A DNA stretch of 64,000 nt. It comes from Salticus scenicus. Taxonomy: Eukaryota; Arthropoda; Arachnida; Araneae; Salticidae. The position numbers and the translations under genes were made by a program. Where the stretch lies: the NCBI GenBank assembly GCA_963930645.1, contig OZ005662.1:101416436-101480435 (forward strand), given 5' to 3'. Shown piece by piece: positions 33,809-45,560 of this stretch (its first letter is position 1; every line of letters begins with the position of its first letter). A model generated the notes under the pieces. The model was not told where the DNA came from and ran no database searches. It saw nothing but the letters and a program-made list of their open reading frames with translations.

Positions 33809-34551
33809 CAGGGTGTTTATAAAGTCCCGGACCCATTTTGATGTTTAATAACTCATAAAATAATGATGATATAAACAAACTTATGGCATTTATTGATGGA
33901 ATAACTCATATATTTTCTTTTCAGATTTGAATATCTTTACTTTTGTAAATATCGTCTACGCGTGTTGTTAATTTCAGATAATTTCATTTTCCAGTCTAAA
34001 TATCTGTACTTTTCTAAATATCGTCTGCTTATTAATTGCATTTTTCTCTATTTCGTTTTTAGCAACTATTGCAATGTTATGTTTACTTTTGATGTGTTTG
34101 TTCTATGTAGTACTTTTGTATGTGATGTTTTATTCGAGCCGATATGAAGGAGAATGCATACACCACAAGAGAAAGCACAGATTTTATGGTGGTACATAGA
34201 AATGAAATCGATAGTGCAAGCACAGAGAAATTGCAGAAGAATTTACATTAAGAAGGAATTTGTAAAAGACAATGTTTACAGGAGGAGAGTGTCGAACATT
34301 GATGACCTAAAAGTCAGAATTACAACCGAAATAGTCTCTGTGGATGCCGACATGCTTGCCGCTACATGGCGTGAAATTGACTATCGACTTGATATTCTCC
34401 GTGCGACGAAGGGGGCACACGTGGAAGTTCATTGAGAAGGGTCATGAAACTTTTTGAGTCTATCTAACCATTTATGTTATTAATTTTAATCTATCTTTAT
34501 TATTTTATGAGTTATTAATCAAAATGGGTCCGGGACTTTATAAACACCCTG
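33809..34551 (+). mobile_element. Mariner-like derivative, 743 bp, internally deleted
   Basis: ~55-bp inverted repeats starting CAGGGTGTTTATAAAGTCCC, flanked by TA. About half the length of an autonomous element, with the transposase centre removed. Nested in the split Tc1. Confidence 0.85.
34154..34435 (+). CDS. Fused N- and C-terminal pieces of a mariner-like transposase
   Basis: 93 residues. The start (MHTPQEKAQILWWYIEMKS) is the helix-turn-helix entry of a widespread arthropod mariner-like transposase. After IYIKK the frame passes straight to the C-terminal tail (EFVKDNVYRRRVSNIDDLK; ADMLAATWREIDYRLDILRA; KGAHVE). The ~250 residues between, with the whole DDE core, are gone. The frame stayed open across the deletion. 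It cannot catalyse transposition; a partial DNA-binding peptide is conceivable but speculative. Confidence 0.7.
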   Translation: MHTPQEKAQILWWYIEMKSIVQAQRNCRRIYIKKEFVKDNVYRRRVSNIDDLKVRITTEIVSVDADMLAATWREIDYRLDILRATKGAHVEVH

Positions 34552-34599
34552 TATTAATTTTTGAATGAAAACAAAAAAAATATTTTAATACGTGAGATA

Positions 34600-35420
34600 G
34601 CAAAATAATTAAATGTTAACGAAATATTGGTAAAAAGGTTTTCAGCAAGATATAAAATTTTTAGGCCGTTTAAACAGGAGATTAGGCTGTGGGCGGCCAT
34701 GTTACTCATCCAAGCGAGATTACCGTAAGTTAAAAAGCCATTACTTATAAAATCGGTTTGTATTACATCTAGAACATAAAAGAGATTCAGAAAAAGTGTT
34801 TAGCAGCATAATTTCTTTAACTACAGTACAGAAACTATTAAACAAAGCAGGTTTAAATAACAGAAAATTTGAAAAAATTCAATTTTTAGTGAAGGGAATT
34901 AGGAAAGCAAGACCTCAGATGGCTAAAAATAAAAATAAAAAATGGTTAGTTAATTATTGGGCTGAACTGATTCTCTTTGATGAGTCAAGTTTAACTTATT
35001 TCGAGCTAAAGAAAACAAGCAGATCTGACAACGAAAATATGACCGACCTAATGAAAATTGCATTTTTAAAACAGTGACATATTTCCCTTACATGGTACGG
35101 AGGTGCATAACTTTTCAAACCGTCGGGCAATTTTTTATGCTCAAGGGATCAATTAACTCGAAATAAAACACAATATTCATAAAAGTGGTGCCTGGCCGAT
35201 TATTTTGGAGGTATCTTGAACATTTCCGCAAACAGCATTTCAAGATGATAATGCACCTTACTACACGGCGTCTGTGGTAAGTTTATTCACTTCAAATTGT
35301 CAAAACTTCCTATCCATTCCCATGAAAACCTATAATTCTGTTAATAATCATATCTTTTTTCTCTTTAAGTTAAATCCCACAAATGATGTAGTAGAATTTC
35401 TTCTTTACCAGACATGTAAA
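34600..35420 (+). pseudogene. Tc1-like transposase remnant
   Basis: Helix-turn-helix part near 34620-34740 (phrases matching GRYKI, LKRRLGCGRPCY), then LNKAGLNNRKFEKI and the first catalytic Asp in LILFDESS (ends 35077), then a frameshifted segment with the DDNAPY-type second Asp motif near 35250. Several stops and frame changes. The 3' remainder is beyond the palindrome at 47877-48311. Confidence 0.75.
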
Positions 35421-35627
35421 TAATCCTAATCGCGATCCGCCCGAAATTGTTTCGTCTATAAAAAGGCGGAGAAGAGGGGAGAGGATTCGAAATTTGCAGT
35501 CTATAACTCTGCCAGAACTAGAAAAAATATTTGTGATATTTGGCACATTGAAATTTCTGAGATTTATATTAAAACACTATATAAAACTATACCAGTAGGT
35601 AAGAAAGGCCGGTTCTAGCGCAGGAGG

Positions 35628-35641
35628 GTGCACCGGTGCAC
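35628..35641. repeat. 14-bp perfect palindrome near left terminus
   Basis: GTGCACCGGTGCAC, 34 bp inside the end, within an unusually GC-rich ~110-bp terminal block. Repeated at 47823-47836 in the right arm. A candidate binding site for a dimeric protein. Confidence 0.6.
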
Positions 35642-36011
35642 CGGCAAACCGTGCGGGTGCCACACCACCCCCTGAGGGCCTAGATGGGTTAGTATTGACC
35701 TTGACACCCCCTTCTGACAGTATCGTGAAAGATGATGAGGGTATTAATGAGGTAATTTAATTAAAAAATTAATTAGTGATTTTTTGTAAAAGGTGACGAT
35801 GGTTTTAAAGAGATGTTTGTGGTAGAATGAAAAAAGCAGGATATTGTTTGTGAGTCATTAGGAAATTAATTAGGGAGTTAATTAAGAAATTAGTTAGGAA
35901 ATTAATTAAGAAATTAATTAAAAATTTGAAAATTGAGAAATAAATAAGGAATCGATAAAATATACGAATTTAAGGATGCGAATATAGTATGAAAGAAATA
36001 GAGAGGTTTGA

Positions 36012-36540
36012 CTGAAGTTCGAACCCGACACCTGGCAGTAAAAATATTTCCATAAGACAGTAGTTTTCGCGTGTGTGTGAGTGATTTTTATAGTATATGT
36101 CTGCACTGTTCTTTTAAAACTATGAATGCTAGTGACCGAAAATAATTCAATCGTTTTAATGATATTAATTAGAGAATAATAATTAAGAAAAATATTAATT
36201 AAGGATCTTCTTGTAAAAAATCATCAAATATTTTCCGAAAAAAAAGGCAATGAAAGCAAAAATTAAGTATAAAGAATGAAAGAAAGTTTTGAAATATAGA
36301 TTTTGACTGAGATTCGAACCTGCTACCTTGCAGCAAAAAAAATATTTCAGTAGTTTTCGCATATGTGTGAGTGATTTTTCTATTATATGCCTATGCAGAT
36401 CTTTTTTAACCTAAGAATACTATTGTCTGAAAATTAATCAACCATAAAAATGATATTAATTACAGAATAATAATTAAAATAAATAAATAAAAAATAATAA
36501 ATAAAGATCTTGTAAAAATTCACCATATGTTTAAAATCTC
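36012..36540. repeat. ~295-bp direct repeats in the left arm
   Basis: GTGAGTGATTTTTATAGTAT (36076) recurs as GTGAGTGATTTTTCTATTAT (~36367), each preceded by AGTAGTTTTCGC and a TTCGAACC phrase (36018, 36313). The right arm has the mirror pair at 47060-47480. Confidence 0.65.
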
Positions 36541-37899
36541 AAATGTGTAAGTGAAATTAGATTAGGATGAAAGACGAGAATTGTTTTTTGAAAGATAACT
36601 AAAAAAGAGTGATTAAAATTTCTTATTAATTACTTAATTGAAGAAAGTTTGTTAAAAAAAAAAAAAAAAAACTTTTTACCATAATGATTTTTTAATTATG
36701 AATAACTAGTATCCATTTTAAACTGTATATATTTTTTCCATTATAAATATGATATCTTAACACAAAAAGATCGACTTTATTCACCAACGGTGACGTCACA
36801 ATGTTTGCGTAAAAGGAGGTAGCATACCCTTCAGCAATTTCTGAGAATTGGGTTGGGTACGGCATTGTCAAAAAAGAGGGGGAGAAAATTCCAGATTTAG
36901 CCTCAACTTTTCACACGTTTAAATATGTTTACTGTTGGATGTACTAAAAATTATCTGTTATTTTGAATTATGTTCAGTTTGAAGAATGTAAAAAACTTCA
37001 TAGAATGTAAAATTAAAAGTTTATCATTCTCGAAAAATTCACTGTTTGAAAAAAGTCTTAACAAGTTTAAGAAAATATCGTAACATATTGTATTATATTT
37101 TACCTCTATAATTTTTCAGAAGTTACTTTAGTGCAAAATAATAGCTGATGTCGAAAATTTCTCTACCTTAAACAGCTATACTTGAGATATAACTTTTTGG
37201 AATCTTCTTATCACTGTCATCGAACATACTTGTATACTTAAAGATTTTAACAAAGGGGTATTTAATTATAAATTATATTTAAATTTCCTTATACTCGTTA
37301 AAATATTGTAAGTACGTATTTTTATTTCAAGTTTTGTATTATAGTACTAGAAATCTTCCAACATTCTTAAAATAATATAAGTTTTCGAACAGAGTGATAA
37401 TTAGAAATTACCATTTTTTTTTTAGTTTTTATCGTGATCTGGAATCGAACCTGACACTTCCCGAAAATTTTTTGTAATTTATACTCAACATTAGTTATTT
37501 CAAGCTATATTATCTAAGAATTATTCAACAATCTATGTCAAATAAAGAGTTTTAACTACTTTAACAAAGTGAAATGCCCCACGTCATATGCTACATTCAC
37601 TCAGTTTTTCTTTACAGATAGCAAGTTTGTAAATGATGAACGCTAACTTTGAAAAAATTCAGAGTTAAAAAATATTAATATATGTTTTATTAAATACATT
37701 CATGTTCACAGATGCATACTTAAGTTTTCTAAAGTGTATTTTATCATACTTAAAAAATATTTTAACCAAGTATTGTCGATTACAAACATATGTATACTTG
37801 AAAAATTTTACAAAGTATTTTAAAAATTTAGATAACTTATTCTTGAATAAAAATATAAGAAACTCATTTTCACAATAATAAGATTGTAAATGTATGATA

Positions 37900-38760
37900 A
37901 AATTACAAAGTTACCAGCATAAGAGAGTAAGTATTTGAAAAAATCATGAAGTATGGAATTTTAGTGTTTCACACGTGTTAACAACACATCTTATTTTACA
38001 AAGTGCTAAGTTTTTTAAAGTCATTTAGTTTGAAGTTTTTCAGACATATGCTTATAAACTGAAATTTTTTGTGAATGAAAAAATTTTTACGCAAAGTATT
38101 TTAGAAAAAATATCATCTCAGAAATTAATTAACTAATTTTTAGAATAAAAATATAAGAAACTTACTTTTTCTAATGGTGAGAATGAAAATGTAAGATAAA
38201 ATCTCATTCATATAAATTTAAGAGACTACAAATATTTGAAAAATTCTGAAGTATGGAATTTTAGTGTTTCACACATGTTAACAACACATCCTATTTTACA
38301 AAGTGCTAAGTTTTTTAGTCATTTATAGTTTGAAGTTTTTCAGACATATGCTTATAAACTGAAATTTTTGTGAATGAAAAATTTTTTACACAAAGTGTTT
38401 TAGAAAAATATCATCTCAGAAATTAATTAACTTATTTTTAGTATAAAAATATAAGAAACTTATTTTTTCTAATGATAAGAATGAAAATGTAAGATAAAAT
38501 CTCACTCTTACCAATTTAAGAGACTGCAAGTAATTGAAAAATCATGAAGTATGGAATTTTAATGTTTCACATGTAATTAATAACGCGTCTTATTTTACAA
38601 AGTACTAAGTTTCTTAAAGTCATTTAGTTTGAAGTTTTTCACACATATGCTTATAAACGAAATTTTTTGCAAATGAAAATTTTTACACAAATTATTTTAA
38701 TACAAATACTATCTCAGAAAAATTAACTTTTTCTTTTTTAGATTGAAAATGTAAGATAAA
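37900..38760. repeat. Three ~298-bp tandem units, left arm
   Basis: GTATGGAATTTTAGTGTTTC starts units near 37951, 38251 and (with one change) 38547. Each unit includes CAGACATATGCTTATAAA and TATAAGAAAC. The right arm has only two units (45209 and 45507), which accounts for the left arm being ~300 bp longer. Confidence 0.75.
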
Positions 38761-39277
38761 AAATCTAACTATTATCAAATTTAGAAGCAGCAGATGTATA
38801 ATGAAATCATGAACTTGAAACTATTAACAACCTTCCTTCTTTGAAAATATTAAACCACAAGCTTCGACAAATCTATAATCAACTGTTAAAAAACATAGAT
38901 ATTAGAATAATTTTTACCGAAAAATGTTTAACGTAGATGCTACATTCATAAAAATACAGAGTGAAAGTGTACAAATTATCTGTTTAGACACGTTGATAAA
39001 CTAGAATTTTCCACAAGATTCGAGTATTATAGCAAGGTATGGGATAATATTTGGCTACATTTCCACTAATATTGGCAATAGTTATAAAAATTTGGCATGA
39101 AATAAGAGAATTTGGCGTAAATTCTTAAGTAAACCGATAAACGAAGAAAAATTTGAATTAGTTACTATCTTTTCTCGCTGTAGAGTTGTTTAAGTTCTCA
39201 TACTTAGTAGTTTTTAATCATTTTTAAAGTCCTACTTTTAAAGTGATTTTTTATACTTTGCTAAACTGAAGTACAAA

Positions 39278-40502
39278 ATGGATAATACTTTACCGTCTGA
39301 GGAGACACACATTTCTGTTCAACACCCCCCTTCATCAAGTTTTGAGGATGAGAAGTTATCGAAACTTTTTATTTGTGAAACTTGCGATAAGTCATTTTTT
39401 AAAAAAATCCTGTCTTACTAGACATGTGAAGGCTCACAATGATATTAAACCTAATATTTGTTACGTGTGTGAGAAAGGATTTGTTACTTTACATCGTTTA
39501 AAAAGACATATGGAAATCCATAGAAAAATTTCCATAAGATACAAATGTGAATATTGTATTGAAAATTTCAATCGCAAGTGTGATTTATTTAAACATAAGA
39601 GATTATTTCATCAAAAAGTCCTAAATGAACATCTATGTATTATTTGTAAAGATACTTTTAAACACAAGTATGAATTAGAAAAACACAAGAGGGTGCATTA
39701 TCGTAAACCTGAGTATATATGTTATGAATGTTCTATAACCTTTCCAACTAAACATGCTTTTTCAAACCATAAGCGAAAAAGTCATAAAAAGACTTTACAT
39801 ACATACTGTTGCGACGAATGTACTGATACTTTTTCAAACAAACGGCATTTTTTAAAACATAAAAGAAATATGCATAAAAAATCTTCAATGCAAACTAGAT
39901 GTGATGAATGCAGTGAAACTTTTCAGTATAAGTATGAATTATTGCAACATAAGAGAAAGAATCATCTTAAAGACTTTAACATACGTAGAAATTGTAATGA
40001 ACGAAGTACTAACAATGAATTACCAACAGTTAATAATGACAGTGAGAATCTGGACTTGTTAAATTTTTTGGATAATTTTCACACTGAATGTATAAATGAT
40101 GTTTTTGACTTACCTTCCAACAACTTTCAGAATGGAAATATAGACTTAGACTTCAAAAATTTCTTGAACAATTCGAATGTAGAATATACAAGTGAAAATA
40201 ATGTTGATGACTTATCTACCAAAGTTGAAAATAACGACTTTAATAGTTTTAACCTGATACAAACTGATTTACCTCTAGTAAACTATGATAATGAAAGTCT
40301 GAACTTGTTAAATTTTTCGTATAACTTTAATCCCAATTGCTTGAATGTTTTTTCTGCTAACAACGAAAATATGAATTCGAATAATTTTAGTGCGAAGGAA
40401 AATGAGTTAGTGACAGATAACTTTAACAATGAAAATCTAGACTTGCTAAATTTTTTGAATAACTTTAATACTGAATGTATGAACGATATCTCAACAATAT
40501 AG
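39278..40502 (+). pseudogene. C2H2 zinc-finger gene, left-arm copy, frameshifted
   Basis: The ATG at 39278 follows TTTTATACTTTGC (TATA-like, ~30 nt up) and opens with DNTLPSEETHIS, parallel to the right-arm copy. In the first finger one extra base in the T/A run near 39397 shifts the frame and gives a stop at 39418-39420. The remaining fingers and tail stay open to TAG at 40502, but the natural start is cut off; the longest open frame (from 39342) begins out of frame. AATAAA at 40537-40542, 35 nt after the stop. If the gene is expressed from this arm only a short N-terminal peptide or a downstream-initiated product is expected. Confidence 0.75.
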
Positions 40503-41731
40503 ATTTGCTGTCTTGTATTATTGTGAATGAATTTCAAATAAAAAGATTTTAATGAAAATGATTTGTTTTAATTTTTATAACAAAATCACCCTTTTTATAA
40601 TATTTTTCTATTAAAATACAAACTGAAGTGTCATCTTTTTTTTTTTTTTTTTTTTTTTTTAAATAAAAACTTGTAAAAAGTTTACTTGTGTATTAACGAT
40701 ATACTTTTTCATTACTGTAGTAGAATTGATTGAGTATAATATTTAAACACTAAGTAAAAATTATGCACAATAGTAGTTTTATAAACTATCAAACTTTCAT
40801 CGAAGAAGAAAAAACTTGTAAAATTGTTTTACCACTCAACTGTAAAGTACTTGTGAAAATCTTACATGAATTTATCTTATTAGCAATTTTCCTGAATAAC
40901 TAACTTATAAAAATTTTAGATATAATTATGAAGTTAGTATTTTCCTAAGTATCACGTTTGAATCTTACTTTGAATATGCATGATCAAAGTGTTTTGTACT
41001 TTAACTAAAATCACAATCTCTATTCCAAAGAGTGTAAAAATAATGTTATAGTAAATACTTAAACTTTTATATATAGATACTTTCACGATTGTATTTTAAC
41101 TTTTTTATTTTTAGAATACAGAAAATATTTTGTAAGAATTGTGAAAGCTTAATTTTAGAAGTTTGTGAATTTCACAAAATTTTTTAAACATTTTTATCAA
41201 ATGTTTTCTTTATGTCACATCACTTAGAAAAATGTAACTGTTTTTTAACAGAATTACTACCACAAAACATTAAGTTAGAAAATTTCTAGATAAAACTTAT
41301 AAGATACGAAAAACCATATGTGAAGTAATAACAAAAGGTGTATATGCTTTCAAGTTTAGACATGGTTCAACAATCTTGAGGAGACACTAAAACCTGTAGC
41401 TGACGTCATAACCTCTGTGGCGTAACTTTTCCCCTACCACTACGTCACAAATGTATAATTTAACAAAAAGTACTTATGTCAACCCACAATTCTTATCTTG
41501 TATTATTTTACTTTATGTATAAAATGAATAATCTGTAAAAAAACTTTGTCGTTTTTATACACTTTGAAGTAAAAATTTTCTCCATAAACATCAAATTATA
41601 TTTTACAAGTATGAATTGATATGTATTTGTTTTAAATACCACTAAGTTACATTATACCAAAGTATAATTTCTAATATTTAAACAATTCCCACTTTACAAA
41701 AATTAACTTGTATGCATTTCTAAGTCTTTAA

Positions 41732-42031
41732 TAAAAATTTTTAACTTTTTTTATCTCAAAGACTTTAAACTATTCGAGATATCTGCAGCTTAAGTGCAAT
41801 CCAATACTATTTGCATAACAATGTGGAATATCATATATTAAGAAAATCTTAAATTTTGACTAAGTTGCAAATCTCAGTGAAAGTATATTAAGATTACTTT
41901 GCTAAAATTTACTAAGTATTATAATATTTTTCAGTTATTAAACGAAAAATTGTGTAAAATTTACTAAGTGTTTCACTAAAGAAGAGAATTACACTAAAAA
42001 GTTTTGACAAGAAATAAAGACTTAGAAAATT
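41732..42031. other. Loop of the palindrome
   Basis: ~300 bp that is not self-complementary, between the arms. Contains a short local duplication of AAAGACTTAGAAA (42008-42046). No gene. Confidence 0.7.
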
Positions 42032-43221
42032 AAAGACTTAGAAATGCATACAAGTTAATTTTTGTAAAGTGGGAATTGTTTAAATATTAGAAATTATACT
42101 TTGGTATAATGTAACTTAGTGGTATTTAAAACAAATACATATCAATTCATACTTGTAAAATATAATTTAATGTTTATGGAGAAAATTTTTACTTCAATGT
42201 GTATAAAAACGACAAAGTTTTTTTTACAGATTATTCATTTTATACATAAAGTAAAATAATACAAGATAGGAATTGTGGGTTGACATAAGTACTTTTTGTT
42301 AAATTATACATTTGTGACGTAGTGGTAGGAGAAAAGTTACGCCACAGAGGTTATGACGTCAGCTACAGGTTTTAGTGTCTCCTCAAGCTTGTTGAACCAT
42401 GTCTAAACTTGAAAGCATATACACCTTTTGTTATTACTTCACATATGGTTTTTCGTATCTTATAAGTTTTATCTAGAAATTTTCTAACTTAATGTTTTGT
42501 GGTAGTAATTCTGTTAAAAAACAGTTAAATTTTTCTAAGTGATGTGACATGAAGAAAAATTTGATAAAAATGTTTAAAAAATTTTGTGAAATTTCACAAA
42601 CTTCTAAAATTAAGCTTTCACAATTCTTACAAAATATTTTCTGTATTCTAAAAATAAAAAAGTTAAAATACAATCGTGAAAGTATCTATATATAAAAGTT
42701 TAAGTATTTACTATAACATTATTTTTACACTCTTTGGAATAGAGATTGTGATTTTAGTTAAAGTACAAAACACTTTGATCATGCATATTCAAAGTAAGAT
42801 TCAAACGTGATACTTAGGAAAATACTAACTTCATAATTATATCTAAAATTTTTATAAGTTAGTTATTCAGGAAAATTGCTAATAAGATAAATTCATGTAA
42901 GATTTTCACAAGTACTTTACAGTTGAGTAGTAAAACAATTTTACAAGTTTTTTCTTCTTCGATGAAAGTTTGATAGTTTATAAAACTACTATTGTGCATA
43001 ATTTTTACTTAGTGTTTAAATATTATACTCAATCAATTCTACTACAGTAATGAAAAAGTATATCGTTAATACACAAGTAAACTTTTTACATGTTTTTATT
43101 TAAAAAAAAAAAAAGAAAAAAAAAAAAAGATGACACTTCAGTTTGTATTCTAATAGAAAAATATTATAAAAAGGGTGATTTTGTTATAAAAATTAAGACA
43201 AATCATTTTCATTAAAATCTT

Positions 43222-43227
43222 TTTATT
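43222..43227 (-). terminator. Polyadenylation signal of the zinc-finger gene, right arm
   Basis: AATAAA on the minus strand, 11 nt after the extended stop at 43238 and the mirror image of 40537-40542. Confidence 0.55.
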
Positions 43228-43237
43228 TGAAATTCAT

Positions 43238-44485
43238 TCACAATAATACAAGACAGCAAATCAATATTGTTGAGATATCGTTCATACATTCAGTATTAAA
43301 GTTATTCAAAAAATTTAGCAAGTCTAGATTTTCATTGTTAAAGTTATCTGTCACTAACTCATTTTCCTTCGCACTAAAATTATTCGAATTTATATTTTCG
43401 TTGTTAGCAGAAAAAACATTCAAGCAATTGGGATTAAAGTTATACGAAAAATTTAACAAGTTCAGACTTTCATTATCATAGTTTACTAGAGGTAAATCAG
43501 TTTGTATCAGGTTAAAACTATTAAAGTCGTTATTTTCAACTTTGGTAGATAAGTCATCAACATTATTTTCACTTGTATATTCTACATTCGAATTGTTCAA
43601 GAAATTTTTGAAGTCTAAGTCTATATTTCCATTCTGAAAGTTGTTGGAAGGTAAGTCAAAAACATCATTTATACATTCAGTGTGAAAATTATCCAAAAAA
43701 TTTAACAAGTCCAGATTCTCACTGTCATTATTAACTGTTGGTAATTCATTGTTAGTACTTCGTTCATTACAATTTCTACGTATGTTAAAGTCTTTAAGAT
43801 GATTCTTTCTCTTATGTTGCAATAATTCATACTTATACTGAAAAGTTTCACTGCATTCATCACATCTAGTTTGCAATGAAGATTTTTTATGCATATTTCT
43901 TTTATGTTTTAAAAAATGCCGTTTGTTTGAAAAAGTATCAGTACATTCGTCGCAACAGTATGTATGTAAAGTCTTTTTATGACTTTTTCGCTTATGGTTT
44001 GAAAAAGCATGTTTAGTTGGAAAGGTTATAGAACATTCATAACATATATACTCAGGTTTACGATAATGCACCCTCTTGTGTTTTTCTAATTCATACTTGT
44101 GTTTAAAAGTATCTTTACAAATAATACATAGATGTTCATTTAGGACTTTTTGATGAAATAATCTCTTATGTTTAAATAAATCACACTTGCGATTGAAATT
44201 TTCAATACAATATTCACATTTGTATCTTATGGAAATTTTTCTATGGGTTTCCATATGTCTTTTTAAACGATGTAAAGTAACAAATCCTTTCTCACACACG
44301 TAACAAATATTAGGTTTAATATCATTGTGAGCCTTCACATGTCTAGTAAGATAGGATTTTTTTAAAATTGACTTATCGCAAGTTTCACAAATAAAAAGTT
44401 TCGATAACTTCTCATCCTCAAAACTTGATGAAGGGGGGTGTTGAATAGAAACGTGTGTCTCCTCAGACGGTAAAGTATTACCCAT
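43238..44485 (-). CDS. C2H2 zinc-finger protein, right-arm copy, intact frame
   Basis: 415 residues, ATG at 44485 with a TATAC box ~30 nt upstream. Seven C2H2 fingers: C33-H53, C61-H81, C90-H111, C120-H140, C148-H169, C178-H199, C208-H229. Linkers are irregular (no TGEKP), and many helices share KHKR before the last His. Residues ~235-407 are Asn/Asp-rich with four diverged repeats of an LLNF-type motif (LDLLNFLDNF ~258, DLDFKNFLNN ~289, LNLLNFSYNF ~341, LDLLNFLNNF ~387); acidic-hydrophobic motifs like these are typical of activation or protein-docking regions (inference). Relative to the left copy the TAG stop is TTG, adding ILICCLVLL-type residues before a TGA. Likely a nuclear DNA-binding protein of the element. 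A host-gene origin is possible, but it lies wholly inside the mobile unit. Confidence 0.75.
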   Translation of the reverse strand: MGNTLPSEETHVSIQHPPSSSFEDEKLSKLFICETCDKSILKKSYLTRHVKAHNDIKPNICYVCEKGFVTLHRLKRHMETHRKISIRYKCEYCIENFNRKCDLFKHKRLFHQKVLNEHLCIICKDTFKHKYELEKHKRVHYRKPEYICYECSITFPTKHAFSNHKRKSHKKTLHTYCCDECTDTFSNKRHFLKHKRNMHKKSSLQTRCDECSETFQYKYELLQHKRKNHLKDFNIRRNCNERSTNNELPTVNNDSENLDLLNFLDNFHTECINDVFDLPSNNFQNGNIDLDFKNFLNNSNVEYTSENNVDDLSTKVENNDFNSFNLIQTDLPLVNYDNESLNLLNFSYNFNPNCLNVFSANNENINSNNFSAKENELVTDNFNNENLDLLNFLNNFNTECMNDISTILICCLVLL

Positions 44486-45099
44486 TTTGTACTTCAGTTT
44501 AGCAAAGTATAAAAAATCACTCTAAAAGTAAGACTTTAAAAATGATTAAAAACTACTAAGTATGAGAACTTAGACAACTCTACAGCGAGAAAAGATAGTA
44601 ACTAATTGAAATTTTTCTTCGTTTATCGGTTTACTTAAGAATTTACGCCAAATTCTCTTATTTCGTGCCAAATTTTTATAACTATCGCCAATATTAGTGG
44701 AAATTTAGCCAAATATTATCCTATACCTTGCTATAATACTCGAATCGTGTGGAAAATTCTAGTTTATCAACATGTCTATACAGATAATTTGTACACTTTC
44801 ACTCTGTATTTTTATGGATGTAGCATCTACGTTAAACATTTTTGGGTAAAAAATATTCTAATATCTATGTTTTTTAACAGTTGATTATAGATTTGTCGAA
44901 ACTTGTGGTTTAGTATTTTCAAAGAAGGAAGGTTGTTAATAGTTTCAAGTTCATGATTTCATTATACATCTGCTGCTTCTAAATTTGATAAGTGTTAGAT
45001 TTTTTATCTTACATTTTCAATCTAAAAAAGAAAAAGTTAATTTTTCTGAGATAGTATTTGTATTAAAATAATTTGTGTAAAAATTTTTCATTTGCAAAA

Positions 45100-45560
45100 A
45101 ATTTCGTTTATAAGCATATGTGTGAAAAACTTCAAACTAAATGACTTTAAGAAACTTAGTACTTTGTAAAATAAGACGCGTTATTAATACATGTGAAACA
45201 TTAAAATTCCATACTTCATGATTTTTCAATTACTTGCAGTCTCTTAAATTGGTAAGAGTGAGATTTTATCTTACATTTTCATTCTTACCACTAGAAAAAA
45301 TAAGTTTCTTATATTTTTATTCTAAAAATAAGTTAATTAATTTCTGAGATGATATTTTTCTAAAACACTTTGTGTAAAAAATTTTTCATTCACAAAAATT
45401 TCAGTTTATAAGCATATGTCTGAAAAACTTCAAACTAAATGGCTAAAAAACTTAGCACTTTGTAAAATAAGATGTGCTGTTAACACGTGTGAAACACTAA
45501 AATTCCATATTTCATGATTTTTTCAAATACTTACTCTCTTATGCTGGTAACTTTGTAATT
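45100..45560. repeat. Two ~298-bp tandem units, right arm
   Basis: Mirror of 37900-38760 but with two units (CCATACTTCATGATTTTTCA 45209; CCATATTTCATGATTTTTTC 45507). Confidence 0.7.
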
